DNA of 64,000 nt from Rugalucina vietnamica (GCA_964017185.1 OZ024869.1:68542315-68606314); one strand, 5' to 3'. Positions 11,533-21,760 are shown, counted from the first letter of the stretch. Program-made: numbers and translations. Notes: a model not told the origin generated them from the sequence alone.

Positions 11533-11806
11533 AGAAAGAAAGAAAGAAAGAAAGAAAGCTTTGCAATCACTTACTTCGTTCCATCTTCTGTTGTTTCAGC
11601 AGCCATCTCAGTTCTTTTACCTCATTTTCAAGAGAGTCCACTTTATTTATCCTTTGTCTCCGTAAGTATTTAACCTCTGTCTCTAACTTTCTGAATTCCG
11701 TTTTCAGACGGCCTAGTTCGTCCCTAATGTCATCATTCAGCTGCTTTTCGTTTGCGGAGGCGGTACATATTGCCCAAAACAAAACAATGATGACCGAAAG
11801 AGCCAT
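9095..11806 (-). CDS. Secreted C-type lectin (perlucin-like), five exons
   Basis: Exons on the minus strand: 11806-11575, 11107-10992, 10766-10676, 10293-10196 and 9238-9095. All junctions are GT-AG, phases are 1, 0, 1, 0, and the total is 681 bp or 226 residues. Exons 2, 3 and 5 have exactly the lengths of the paralog at 4688-8131 (116, 91 and 144 bp); exon 4 is 6 bp longer. Order: signal peptide (MALSVIIVLFWAICTASA), coiled-coil neck (about 22-76), then a C-type lectin domain with SCPNGTVQHGNSCYM, VYCEAYGGNLAVI, HYYWIGGLDAL, WGPGEPDS, DCLAL, WWDDGWCED and HNFICEIK-stop. EPD and WDD occupy the usual calcium and sugar positions. The neck has diverged most from the other two paralogs. Intron 1 carries a SINE and a GAAA microsatellite; intron 3 has a truncated MITE. 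Confidence 0.93.
9355..9600. repeat. Degenerate short tandem repeat in lectin intron 4
   Basis: Imperfect units around ctccccagatccctgaaaat recur about five times within intron 4 of the lectin gene. No coding potential is apparent. Confidence 0.5.
10333..10468. mobile_element. Truncated MITE family A, copy 3
   Basis: Only the right half of the element remains, ending in ggttttctcatgatgcggct followed by ca. It lies in intron 3 of the lectin gene, 40 bases from exon 4. Confidence 0.7.
10590..10645. repeat. CAA microsatellite and poly-A
   Basis: (caa)n followed by about 28 A, then gaaag units, 30 bases from the exon 3 splice donor on the minus strand. It could be a minus-strand pyrimidine tract or a degenerate retroposon tail. 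Confidence 0.6.
11249..11460 (+). mobile_element. tRNA-derived SINE (family 1), copy 2
   Basis: The tRNA-like head has tagtggtagagcgtcgg and a B-box-like ggattcgctcccc, followed by the shared body (acattgactccc, gtactggtta, acccaggaagcg) and a (caa)n tail. An imperfect target duplication flanks it: acaaaactgcataag at 11234-11248 and acaaaactgcttcataag at 11461-11478. It is inserted in intron 1 of the lectin gene. Confidence 0.85.
11494..11559. repeat. (GAAA)n microsatellite in lectin intron 1
   Basis: GAAA run with one phase slip, ending about 16 bases from the exon 1 splice donor. It is the third case of the same repeat at the same intronic site in the tandem lectins. Confidence 0.9.
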
Positions 11807-12519
11807 CTTGATCGGATTTTGAAGTCAAAGTGGCATATGCATTGTTTATGACGAATGATAAGAATATTTGAGTTCTAATTTCATTGACCTTACTTTAAAA
11901 AGCAAAATACGTTCACGATAAAAGTCACAGACCACTTGTTATGAACATTGTAATAGTTTTAGCCTAAGTCTGACTTTCAGGTCGATTGCATGCTAAGACA
12001 TCAAATATCGTTTATATAACGTCAAAGGAATCGTTTTTCCCATGGAGCCGTAGGGGTTCATTTATAAAACCCTTTAATACAAACGTACAATGTTAAACAA
12101 AATTAATGTAATTGTCATGGTTATGATTTGAAAAATAAGCATTTTGGCAAAGTCTGTTTTACGAATATGTTCCACTTGGACCTATATGATGCGAAATATG
12201 CTGATTTCATCCAGACGTTTGTGGTCACTGGAGCAAAAACGTGGCCCGAAAACAAAACATATAATCAGATAATAGGCCCTACAACATAAAGTGGTGTAAA
12301 GTAAACTCGAAATATGTATAAAAGGAATAACAAAATAAACAAGAATGTTTTCTTATTATTTTATCTCTGGCAAAGGTAAATGAAAAATTAATAATCAGAA
12401 ATCTTTCATCATAGACTCTCGTCACAAATTTACCGTTCATGAAAATAAGAATGACATATCTGTTCTTATTCATATACATGTACTCCGATTAATCTGTGAT
12501 GGGAGGCTATAATGGAAGG

Positions 12520-12690
12520 TGTTTGACTATAGTTCCCGGACGATAGTAGTAGACGTTTGTCACAGATTAATCGTTATAAATATGAATGACACGCCTGTTC
12601 CGATTGGTCAACTACATTCATTATATTATATATAAAGGTAAACCTGTGACGTAAGTCTACTACGATCGTCCGGGATTTATACACGATTGT
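12520..12690. repeat. Small inverted-repeat element downstream of the TLR
   Basis: cccggacgat.gtagtagac followed by gtcacag at about 12535-12575 is repeated inverted at about 12643-12680, around an AT-rich centre with a tata run. It is probably a short MITE. The rest of 11.83-12.77 kb shows no gene. Confidence 0.55.
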
Positions 12691-12776
12691 TTAAATGAAA
12701 AAAAGTTATGAAAGTCGTTATTAAATTCCCATCAAATTAGGTCTGATTCAGAATTTTATGCATTTATCATAATGTC

Positions 12777-13925
12777 TCACACTCCTGCTTTATCCAAAGC
12801 ATGTTTCACGTATGTTGAAATACTAAAAGCTATGTCACGAATTACTGAAAGTTCTTCCTTTGACGGTGTTTCACCTTCGTTCGTATCTGGCCAAATGACC
12901 CTGACCTTGTGTTCGTAAACGTATTTTACTACTGCCGGAAATCTATCCTTATGAACACCGGGAATGTACACTGGAACAATCGGAGCTCTGGCTTCAATGG
13001 CTAGCTCAATCTCGTGGTGACACCACGTACTCCGTGAGAAAGCGTCTGAGATTATTGGAACAGTTACATGACTGTTGAAAACAGCTGCTCTGCAAACTTC
13101 CATGGTACACTGACCAGGTAGGAAATGCTTGTCGTACAGAACAGTCAAATATTCTTCATCCCAGTTCGGTAAAAGTTCGTGTAGCATCCTTTGTAAGGTA
13201 TAATAAATATTGTCAATAACGAAATCCCTGTCTAAGTGAGAGTATGCCAGAAACGCTGCAAAACACGGGTTTCTGTCGTTTGTACTAAAAGTGTCTTCGT
13301 TCAGTCCTATATAGTATATCTGATCGGGCACAGTCTGCGTTGATTCTTTGTTTGTTTCATGGCCGGTTTCTTGAACAATTTGATTTGAGACAGGTCTTGC
13401 TGCTTCGGCGTTTACAATAATTTGATCTGGCACATGATGGTCTTCCCCAGCTGCAACAATAACCTCATTGTCAATTTCTTGAGAAGTGCCTTCTTGAACA
13501 GGCAGTATTACTTCAGCATGTTCATCATTTTCTTGATTGATTTCTTTTAGAACTATTTGTTCCTCTATGGTAGGTATTTTTCTAATTTGCATTTTCTTCC
13601 GAATCAAAGCAGTAGTTATGGTTATCACAACCAGAGCACATGCAGGAATAGAAATCCCAATGATCAAAGTAATTGTATTTGGAAAATCTGCTGTTTCTGT
13701 AGATTTATTCAGAGGCGCAACAAGTCCTAGCTTTCCATTAGAACATTTTATTGAGTAAGTTTCAGCGCCCTCTTTGCTAATATTTCTCGTGTCTGCAAAA
13801 CCGATACAATTGTCGTTGTCATACACCTGGGGGTCCAGTATCGCCAAACTTCTTGTGTTGTTTGTGCATTTGCAAGATATGCCAGTCTCTTTCACAATTT
13901 CAGAAATAACCAAAGTGTTACAACG
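12777..13925 (-). pseudogene. TLR segment: LRR C-cap, TM helix, TIR domain
   Basis: One uninterrupted frame of about 380 codons ending at 12777-12779. The LRR C-cap cysteines (CKC) come first, then a transmembrane helix at about 13676-13602 (TITLIIGISIPACALVVIT) with a basic stop-transfer RKK. An acidic cytoplasmic linker follows. The TIR domain is at about 13265-12880: box 1 FLAYSHLDRDF, box 2 region LYDKHFLPGQ (canonical RDxxPG is altered but PG is kept), the WCHHEIELAIEA helix, and VRVIWPDT near box 3. The TIR reading frame is intact, so this part could still be translated if transcribed from another start. Confidence 0.85.
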
Positions 13926-14575
13926 AATTCTAAATTAATGTCCATGATACCATCCATTACTTTGAATTGATTGTCAGAGAGCGACAGTTTGATCAGAGAT
14001 GTACAAACCCTTAGATCAAGATGCAAAGTTTCAAGTTTGTTATTTGACAGATTGATTTGCTCTAGCTGCCCATTGTGTCTGAACAAATCATATGGAATTG
14101 CTGTCATTCCATTATGACTAAGATCTACCATTTCCAAATCATAGTTGTAGATAAAAAGTTTGTGGAGCTCCGCTTCATTCTCAACTTCGTTTAACCTGTT
14201 TCCAGAGGCATATGCTTCTTTTAAGGATCCCATATCGTGAAACAGCCTTAAACTGAAAGGAACCCCCGTGTTTGAGACGTCGATTGCTTTAAGGGAGTGT
14301 AACCCTGTTATTGTGCCAATTGATTTGGTGATCCTTAGATTTCTTAAGTTGAGGTATTCCAGTTTAGTTGAGTTGATGCAATCATCCTCTTGAAAATCAA
14401 TGTAGAATTCTGCTGCTTCAGAGTTCATCAAGCTGAGACGCTTCATACTTGGTGGTGATACGAAACAGCCATTTAACATACCAGATAGTTTTTGACACTC
14501 ATAAAACCAGAATTTTTTTCTAATTTTCTCTAGTGTGTAGTTTTTGGACGGTGAACCTCTGCGGTGTCGTGCTTT
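13926..14575 (-). pseudogene. TLR segment: C-terminal leucine-rich repeats
   Basis: Open LRR frame from the edge of the inserted element (14575) to the frame break near 13926. Visible repeats include LEYLNLRNLRI, LKAIDVSNTGV, LEMVDLSHNGM, LEQINLSNNKL and LIKLSLSDNQF. Past the break this frame stops within about 12 codons, while the neighbouring frame continues with the receptor's C-cap cysteines. Confidence 0.8.
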
Positions 14576-15010
14576 CCCAGCAGGCACCTGACGTCTGTTC
14601 GACGTCAGATATTGGTTATATTTTGGTCGCGACGTCATATAACCAATTTCCAACGTCTATCAGACGTCATTTCCTGACGTCTTTTGGACGTCTGGATTGG
14701 ACGTTGTTTTGACGTCCAACTAGTTCGTCAGTTAGACGTCGTAATCAAGACGTGATTTAGACCTTGTGTTTTTCATACTTCTGACCATGTGTGGTGTGCA
14801 AATTAATGAAACTTCACTTTGGGTAAAAATCAGATCATTCGTTTCGTGTGTTTCTTTTGCTTTCTTTCTTTCTTTTTTCTTTTTTTCTATGTTACTTCCA
14901 GCAGACATTTGACGTCTGTTGGACGTCAGTTTGACGTCAGACTCCAACGTCATAATAACGTTGGAGTAAGGTTGATTTTGAAAGTTTGTTTGTTGTCAAA
15001 ACTTAAGAAA

Positions 15011-15180
15011 TAGATCAGCTCTAGCAGTGAATTGTTGAGTAATAATTCACTGTTTGGAGGTCAGTTGTAAAGAAGATCAAATCACGAGCGCGTAGCGCGA
15101 GTGATTAATCTTCTTACAACTGACCGACAAACAGTGAATTATTACTCAACAATTCACGCACTTGAGCTGATCTATTTCGA
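15011..15180. mobile_element. Palindromic MITE family D, copy 1
   Basis: gatcagctctagcagtgaat at the left is matched inverted by attcacgcacttgagctgat at the right. The arms also share ttgttgagtaataattcact and cagttgtaa. It is nested in the GACGTC element. A second copy is at 21651-21757. Confidence 0.8.
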
Positions 15181-16160
15181 TTCTAACACACAAAAAACGG
15201 AATAAATGTTGCTGAAACCGTCGATGTCGTTCAGCTTTCCGCTATTGCATTGCAGATATCCCGCCAAATATTTGACTGTAATGCTGGTATTTACATACAC
15301 TTATTACGTTTGTTGTGCGCTAAAACGACGTTTCACAGTCTAACGCTGCTTTGTGGGATAGCTGACGTCACAAATGCCGCAAAGTAACGTCACGCTTATT
15401 CGCCCAGTGAAATTGTTGCACAATATAACACGTTTTTTACCATTGGCTATATAGGCGAGGTGTGTTAGAATAGACGTCAATGTGACGTGCTAAAGCCAAC
15501 GTCGGTTTAACGTCTGAAAGCTGACGTCAATCCGACGTCCTAAAAACGACGTTTGAATTAATGTCATATAAATAGTTTAAGGTGTATATTTTTTCGCATT
15601 TTTGAATAACAGTGGATTCAGAAGAGCAGTGATGCACTTTTGATAGTCCCTTTCACTCTTTTGATAGAGTTTTTCGGGACATACACAAATTTCAAGATAT
15701 TAATTCAGCCTGATGTTGATACATCTTATTTAAGCAAAATTTTATTGCTTTATGGTGCTAAAACCAATAAGACATTAGTGTGAGAAATAAGATTATTCTG
15801 AACAAATAATTATTTAAAATGGTGAAATAGATATTAAAATATACAAATTTTATTTTCATCTTAATTGAAAGTTTGATAATTTAGTGAAAGACTTTATTTT
15901 GAGTAATAAATAATCATTTTTTCTACATTAATTAAGCATGAGGGCGAAATATGGGATTTCCCATACGAGACTCAGATATGACTTTTAAGTGGCAAGATTG
16001 AAATTATTATTTGAATTTGATATTATTACATAATATGTGTAAGAAATTATGTCAGTTTAAGGGCAGCTAACTCTGACGACATATACGAAAAACACGTCCC
16101 CAGCAGGCATCTGACGTCGGATATTGGTTGTATTTTGGTCACGACGTCATACATACTCAT

Positions 16161-16317
16161 TATTACTTCAGTAACTTGATCTGATGGGTCGGATCACGTC
16201 TCGTAGCTGCGCCAGGAAAGACCATATCACGCGAGTCGGAGACGAGCGTGATCCGGTCTTTCCTGGCGCAGCTACGAGACGTGATCCGACCCATCAGATC
16301 AAGTTACTGAAGTAATA
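16161..16317. repeat. Perfect 63 bp palindrome arms with 31 bp loop
   Basis: The left arm (16161-16223) and right arm (16255-16317) are exact reverse complements over 63 bases. They start tattacttcagtaacttgat and close gccaggaaagacc. The 31-base loop holds cacgcgagtcggagacgagc. The perfect arms imply either a very recent insertion or ongoing conversion between arms. Confidence 0.9.
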
Positions 16318-17212
16318 ACGCGTTTATTATATACCTACAAAAGTAATCAGCCACAAGAATTCAAATCGTAAATTTGCGACGTTATGACGACGTACCATAC
16401 GACGTTGCGTCAAATCTTTGATGACGTAACATTGTGCCAGTTCTTACGTCAAAGCTAGAAAAGTCGTTAATTTTTTGTTAATTATGTTGCTTTGATGACA
16501 AGCGAACCTCTTTAACTTCTGAAACAGTTGTTGTTTTATAAATTAAAATAGAAATTACTCTGGTTGTCATTCAGATTTAGATGCCGGCTTTAGGTGCTGG
16601 ATTTTATATTGTTGGGTAAAAAATGGAGGATGGTGATACGGAATCGTATCAAATGGTTATTTTTGGTAGGTATATAATAAAACCAATAATCAACGTCAAC
16701 CTGACGTCCAGTCCTGACGTCAGTGGACGTATTGATATGACGTCGAAATGACGCCGGATTCAAACGTAAGTCTAACGTCATATGTCGACAGAGTTAGCTG
16801 CCCTTGAACTGACATTATTTCTTGCGCAAATTATGTAACAAAATCAAATTCAAATAATAATTTCAACATTGCCACTTTTAAAAAAGTCATATCTAGGTCT
16901 CGTATCGGAAATCACATATTTCGCCCACCATGCTTAATTTAGAAAAAATAATTATTTGTTAATCAAAATAAAGTCTTTCACTAAATTATTAAACCTTCTA
17001 TTAAGACGAAAATGAAATTTGTATATTTTAATACTTATTTCACCATTTTAAATTATTGATTGTTCACAATAGTCTTATTATTTACACTAATGTCTTATTT
17101 GTTTTAGCACCATATAGCAATAAAATTTGACATAAATAAGATATACCATTGCAACATCGGAGTGATTTAACATCTTAAACATTTTGTATATCCCGAATAA
17201 CTCTATCAAAGG

Positions 17213-17387
17213 CCGTGGTGCAGTGGTTAAGTCACTCGCCTTGTAAACCAGGGGTCGCAGGTTCGATCCCGGGCTTCTCCTAAAACCTCCTTCCGGTTGA
17301 GCCTTCGGGTGCTCCCGGAACAACAAACCCACAAAAACAACCTCCTATAGTACTGGTCTCGCCCAGGAAAAAAAAAAAAAAAAAAAA
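17213..17387 (+). mobile_element. tRNA-derived SINE (family 2) with 18 bp target duplication
   Basis: The tRNA-like head is ccgtggtgcagtggttaagt with a B-box ggttcgatcccgg. The body resembles the other SINEs only in its end (agtactggtctcgcccagg), and a poly-A tail of about 20 follows. A perfect 18-base target duplication, gaataactctatcaaagg, lies at 17195-17212 and 17388-17405. The uninterrupted target survives in the inverted partner arm near 15660. This is LINE-type retroposition into the GACGTC element, so it is younger than that element. Confidence 0.95.
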
Positions 17388-17783
17388 GAATAACTCTATC
17401 AAAGGAGTGAAAGGGAATAACAATAGTGCATCACCGCACTTCTGAATCCACTTCAGGATTTCAGAATGTTAATTATAATTACATTCACGATATCGGTTTT
17501 AGCACGTCGGATTTACGTCTGTTTTTGACGTCAAACAAACTTTCAAAATCAACCTAACCCCAACGTCATTATGACGTCACATTTGAGACATCAAACCAAC
17601 GTTGTTTTTCTGACGTCAGTATGACGTCTGTTTTGACGTCAGAATGACGTCTGTTTTTGACGTCATAATGACGTCTGTTTTTGACGTCAAACAAACTTTC
17701 AAAATCAACCTAAATCCAACGTCATTATGACGTCGGAGTCTGACGTCTATCTGACGTCCAACCGACGTCAAATGTCTGCTGGG

Positions 17784-18587
17784 TTAGGTGCTATTGTCGG
17801 CCAATAATCCATACGTAATTCTTGAATATGTTCAAGCCGCGTTAAAGTCCAAACACAGTTACCGTATAAAGTGTGAGTTCCAGACAAATCTAGCATTCTT
17901 AAATTTGGGAGACTTTCGAACGAGGCAAAATGCACAGCTGCCCTCGTCCAACTTATGTCTAATGATTGAATGCTAGATACATACATGAATGACTCGTAAT
18001 TAATGGAATATATGCCCATTCTTTCCCCATTGTGTATTCCACTAAGATATAACGTTTTTAAAGTACCTGGCTCAAACCCTGCTAGTCCATCACTAGCTTC
18101 CTCGAAGCTCAGAAATGCATTGTGAGACAAATCTAAATGTTCTAGCGCCATCATTTGCGAAAATGCTAAAAGGTCAATTGATCTCAGCCCGGCATTTCTT
18201 ATGCGAAACAACTTTATTTGGCGAAGCTTTTCTGTGAAAACGTTTGGCAAACGAAGGTCACCTTCGTCACCATCACCAAAAATTTCAAGTTCCTCTACTG
18301 ACTGCCATGAGTTTCCATATTCTTGATTGGAAATATTAATGGAATAGTTCTGGCCAACTATTTTAAAATTTCTCAGTTGTGGAGGTACATCTATTGGAAG
18401 TGTGAACATGCCGTCAGAGACATTACAAACCACCACTGTCAAGTTCGAGATCAGACAATTGCATTTCGTTCCCGGGATGCATGCTAGTTCTTCTGTATGC
18501 ACTGGAGTGGTGTCCGCGAATTTTTTCCGGTATGCATAATGAGCATAAAACCAGTTGGAACAAGAGCTGCACTAAAAGCATCATCAT
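17784..18587 (-). pseudogene. TLR segment: signal peptide, LRR N-cap, first LRRs
   Basis: Start at 18587 (three successive ATG codons). A hydrophobic leader runs to CSLCIPE. After the six-base A run at 18521-18526 the useful frame shifts by one and continues through CIPGTKCNC (LRR N-cap), then LRRs such as MALEHLDLSHNAF and LPNLRMLDLSGTH, until the element edge at 17784. Removing one A from the run would join leader and LRRs in a single frame. Confidence 0.8.
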
Positions 18588-19770
18588 TACCAATTATCCT
18601 CTTAAGATTCCTATTTATAACATATTCACCCTGTCCAACGTTGACGACGGTGAAACGGCCCCAACACCGGTTACTACGGTGCTTTCGCTACAAAATTTGA
18701 TGGATGCGAATAAATTTCTTGTTTTGTTCAATGTTACATAAACGTTTGCAATGAAGTAAAACGCGCATCTAATGGAGAATTAACTTGACTTTTTATTTCT
18801 GCTTGAACGAAAAACTGTTTTTGTATATTTTTTCCGAACATTCGATTCAAAGTTGGTAAACAAGGTTCGGCCAAGGCCTATTCGGCCGATTTCTACAGAA
18901 ACTGTTCGTATTTTCCAAAATACGCACAAAAATGTAAGCAAACGAGCATTTTGCAATGACTTGTATGCAAGATTGTGGGACGTTTGCATCGTTCTCGATA
19001 GATTTTCCCCCGAAAAATGCACAGGAAGAATTTTATGGCAAAAAGTAAAAACAACGCCGGTTACTACGGTACCAGAATTACCTGTATTGTTGAATAGATG
19101 GGCATTCTAGCTTTACAAGATGCGGATTGTGTTACTAATTCGTGTCCTGCTTATGCCTACATACCTCTTTCATGTAGTTTTGGGAACTATGTTCATTGGC
19201 ATGGTTATCAACCCTAAAATGAAGAGATTCTTATGAAACAGTTCCTTATTGTTATGAGATAGAAGTGGTTCCAATAGGAAAACAGGGCTTGTCCGTGACT
19301 GACGAATTGCACGTAATTATACTTTGAGGTACCTTGGTATTATAAGTTTCACCAACCTTTCTGCAACCCATTTAAATTGAAGTACTTTCTTGCTTGTACT
19401 TACTCGCTCAATGACTCTATGACTGACTCACGCATTCGAAAGTTTCGAGGCGAAACACTATCCAGTATGTTATAATAATTATACTAATAAAAGGTTATTG
19501 AATGAATGTCGAAAACTATTCTGAACGAGTTCATATTGCGAGGACGCACGAGCTTGCGAGTGAATCTCAGCCATATCAACGAGTTCCGAATATTTTACGA
19601 TTTTCATTCAATAACCCCCGTCATGTATATACCCTAATATTTACATTTTTATTGCAATCGCCCTAGATGAAAGTATCTTTCTTGATGTTCTTCATTTCCC
19701 AATGAAAAACATTAAGTCACGTGATGTAGACTCCACGCCTATGGTTGGGGTGACGTCAAAACTCATCCAG

Positions 19771-20350
19771 AATAGAATAGAATAGAATTTAGTATAATGC
19801 ACAACTATACCCAATATTTGGGTTAAAGGCATATATAACAATGAACAAACTTGTACAAATACGATATGACTTTCACACAAACACATTCATACACACACAC
19901 ACATACACAAATTGAAGTCAGATCATAAATCAGTTGATAAATTGAATAAATGGTTTGGAGTCTTGCAACTATTCTTAGGTTTATGTAATTTCACAGTCAT
20001 GTATAAAGGTAGCCACCGCTTTGATAATTTTCATATCAGAAGCTGTCATAAGTTTTAATATTAGTACCACGAGCAAAATCAAGGTGATCAATGCTGCCAA
20101 ACATTTTCATTCTTAATGTATCATATTTATAACATTCACATAAAAAGTGCATTTCATTCTCAATCTTATTGCAAGAGTTACATAACCTCTCCTCAGGTTT
20201 TTCTCTATAATACCTACCGCGTTCTATTCTAAGTCTATGGGTACTGATTCGAAAAGAACAAAGACACTTCCTTAAATCTCTATCAGACAACTGCTCAAGA
20301 TAGGGTTCAATTCCAAAATTTTGTTTAAACAATTTGTAAGTTCGCAATTT
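19771..20350 (-). mobile_element. LINE 3' end (reverse transcriptase C-terminus)
   Basis: A minus-strand frame at 20347-20036 encodes about 103 residues with RISTHRLRIERGRYYR, then a zinc-knuckle-like CNSC...HFLCEC arrangement followed by YKYDTLR. This is typical of the region after the reverse transcriptase of many non-LTR elements (established family feature). The upstream catalytic part is missing, so the copy is 5'-truncated. Downstream, the minus strand reaches a short pentameric tail, aatagaatagaatagaat on the plus strand (19771-19788). Confidence 0.75.
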
Positions 20351-20499
20351 TTTTCATTCCTTTCATTTCAGATGACAAACGCTTTTGCCAAAATGAAATA
20401 AATCTTTCCTTTTATTTATTCTTAACTGAAAAAAGGAGTGAGGCTACATTTAATGTACTCTGATTTTTCCATACATGCGAAAACCCTAAGTCACTTAAC

Positions 20500-20610
20500 A
20501 GAAACCCTAAGTCACTTAACAGAGATTTAACAAACTGTAACCAAGAATTGCTGTGACTATTGGAAGAATTCTTTTGTTCCAAGTATGCTTTTGTTCCAAG
20601 TATGCTTTAT
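20500..20610. repeat. Short tandem duplications
   Basis: Two side-by-side duplications: gaaaccctaagtcacttaac (twice, starting about 20479) and ttttgttccaagtatgct (twice, starting about 20571). They are small local slippage-type events. Confidence 0.7.
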
Positions 20611-20807
20611 ATCCAGTGACATTATTTGTTTACTCTTGTTGACGTGACGTTGGCTGCGTATCGCCATGACGTAGGCGCGAAAATTTGACGTTTTGGCTGT
20701 TCCAAAATTACGTTAAGTCGGATTGAATGTCAAATAACATGAAAATGAACGGTGATATGCGCAATTAAAAATCTGAAACTTGATTGATAAAATAAAATGT
20801 AAATATA

Positions 20808-20965
20808 AGTATTGAAATTCAGATTTTAGCTTTTACTGGATGATGAAAAACATTAGCTGTTTTAATGTCTCCGAGAAACCATTCGGGCTTCACAGACATT
20901 TAAACAGCCTAATGTTTTTCATCATCCAGTGAAAGCTAAAATCTGAATTTCAATCCTTAAAAGTA
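20808..20965. repeat. Long inverted repeat (hairpin)
   Basis: attgaaattcagattttagc at the left is matched inverted by gctaaaatctgaatttcaat at the right. The arms also share actggatgatgaaaaacatt. Loop about 45 bases. It is probably a palindromic MITE. Confidence 0.8.
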
Positions 20966-21309
20966 CGCAATGGAAGGTTTGTAAGTGTTTATTCCTGGCA
21001 TCTCCAGTTCTGATAGACATTTCATTTGGCCACATTTCATGTAAAAAGGTATCGGTTTTAACGGCTTATCACCATATTGCAACACACGCAGAGCTTCGCC
21101 TTTGTGTACGCGAGAACCGTGACGTTGCAGTAAAATTGATGACGTCGACGTGACTCTCGGGCGTCGTTGCCATCTGAAATTTCATAAACAAAGTTAGAAA
21201 TTCGGAGTACAAACACTTTTAAATTATCGTTGTTCCAAATTTTGAGATATTTGTCCTGAAATGAAGTTTTGTGTATTTATTGTCCATCAAAAACATTCTA
21301 AACTATTGA

Positions 21310-21760
21310 ATATGGAATATTCTAACACGCCTCGCCTAAATAGCCAATGGCTAAAAACGGTGTCATATTGTGCATCAGTTTCACTGGGCGAATAAGCGTG
21401 ACTATAATTTACGACGTTTTTATGCCATTTTGGTTAGATTATGACCTCAGCTATCTCGTAATTCACGTTACCTTGACGTTAGACGGTGTAACGTCATTTC
21501 AACGCGTTAAAAACGTAGCAAACGTGTAGACATTTGCGGGAACGTCGAAAGTTTGGCGGAATTTCATCAGTGAAATGGTCGAAAAGTTATTGAGAAACTG
21601 AAGGTTTGAAATGATTTTGAATTGTTTATTTCATGTAAGAATCGAAAAAGATCAGCTCTAGTGCGTGAATTGTTGAGTAATAATTCACTGTTTGTCAATC
21701 AGTTGTATGCAGGTAAATCATTTCATCTCACAACTCACTGCTAGAGCTGATCTATTTCTT
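21310..21760. mobile_element. Palindromic MITE family D, copy 2, with flanking block
   Basis: 21651-21757 matches the hairpin at 15011-15180 (agatcagctctag, gtgaattgttgagtaataat, ctagagctgatct). The adjoining stretch (ttctaacacgcctcgcctaa, tttcactgggcgaataagcg) is an inverted copy of 15380-15475. A larger element therefore exists twice in the window in opposite orientation. Confidence 0.65.

Larger units (their letters stand above)
14576..17783. mobile_element. GACGTC-rich inverted-repeat element inside the TLR
   Basis: The ends are inverted: CCCAGCAGGCACCTGACGTC at the left, and at the right the reverse complement of CCCAGCAGACATTTGACGTC. Near both ends the palindrome GACGTC recurs every 10-20 bases. 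Sub-ends of the same type at about 14898 and 16096 show nesting. AT-rich arms at 15600-16075 and 16795-17460 are inverted copies of each other. No transposase was seen. No clear target duplication is present at the outer ends, so it may be composite. It separates the two LRR halves of the receptor. Confidence 0.85.
12777..18587 (-). pseudogene. Toll-like receptor gene, interrupted
   Basis: Minus-strand receptor of about 865 residues if the insertion is ignored. It starts with a signal peptide (18587, MMMLLVQLLFQLVLCSLC), then an LRR N-cap with CNC, and leucine-rich repeats (LEHLDLSHNAF, LRMLDLSGTH, LEYLNLRNL, LEMVDLSHNGM, LEQINLSNNKL, LIKLSLSDNQF). An LRR C-cap with CKC follows, then one transmembrane helix, an acidic linker of about 110 residues, and a TIR domain. 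Three lesions are visible: an extra A in a six-base run at 18521-18526 shifts frame just after the signal peptide; a 3.2 kb element sits at 14576-17783; and one base is missing near 13926, at the LRR C-cap cysteine. The two single-base shifts could be sequencing errors; the insertion is not easily explained as an intron because no suitable donor lies at its 5' edge. TLRs signal pathogen detection from the membrane; this copy looks dead unless spliced in an unusual way. Confidence 0.85.

Noticed and set aside
14576-17783. Reading the TLR insertion as an ordinary intron
   Set aside because: No GT donor at the 5' edge (the frame runs into ccagcagacatttga), and the segment has transposon-type inverted ends and a nested SINE.
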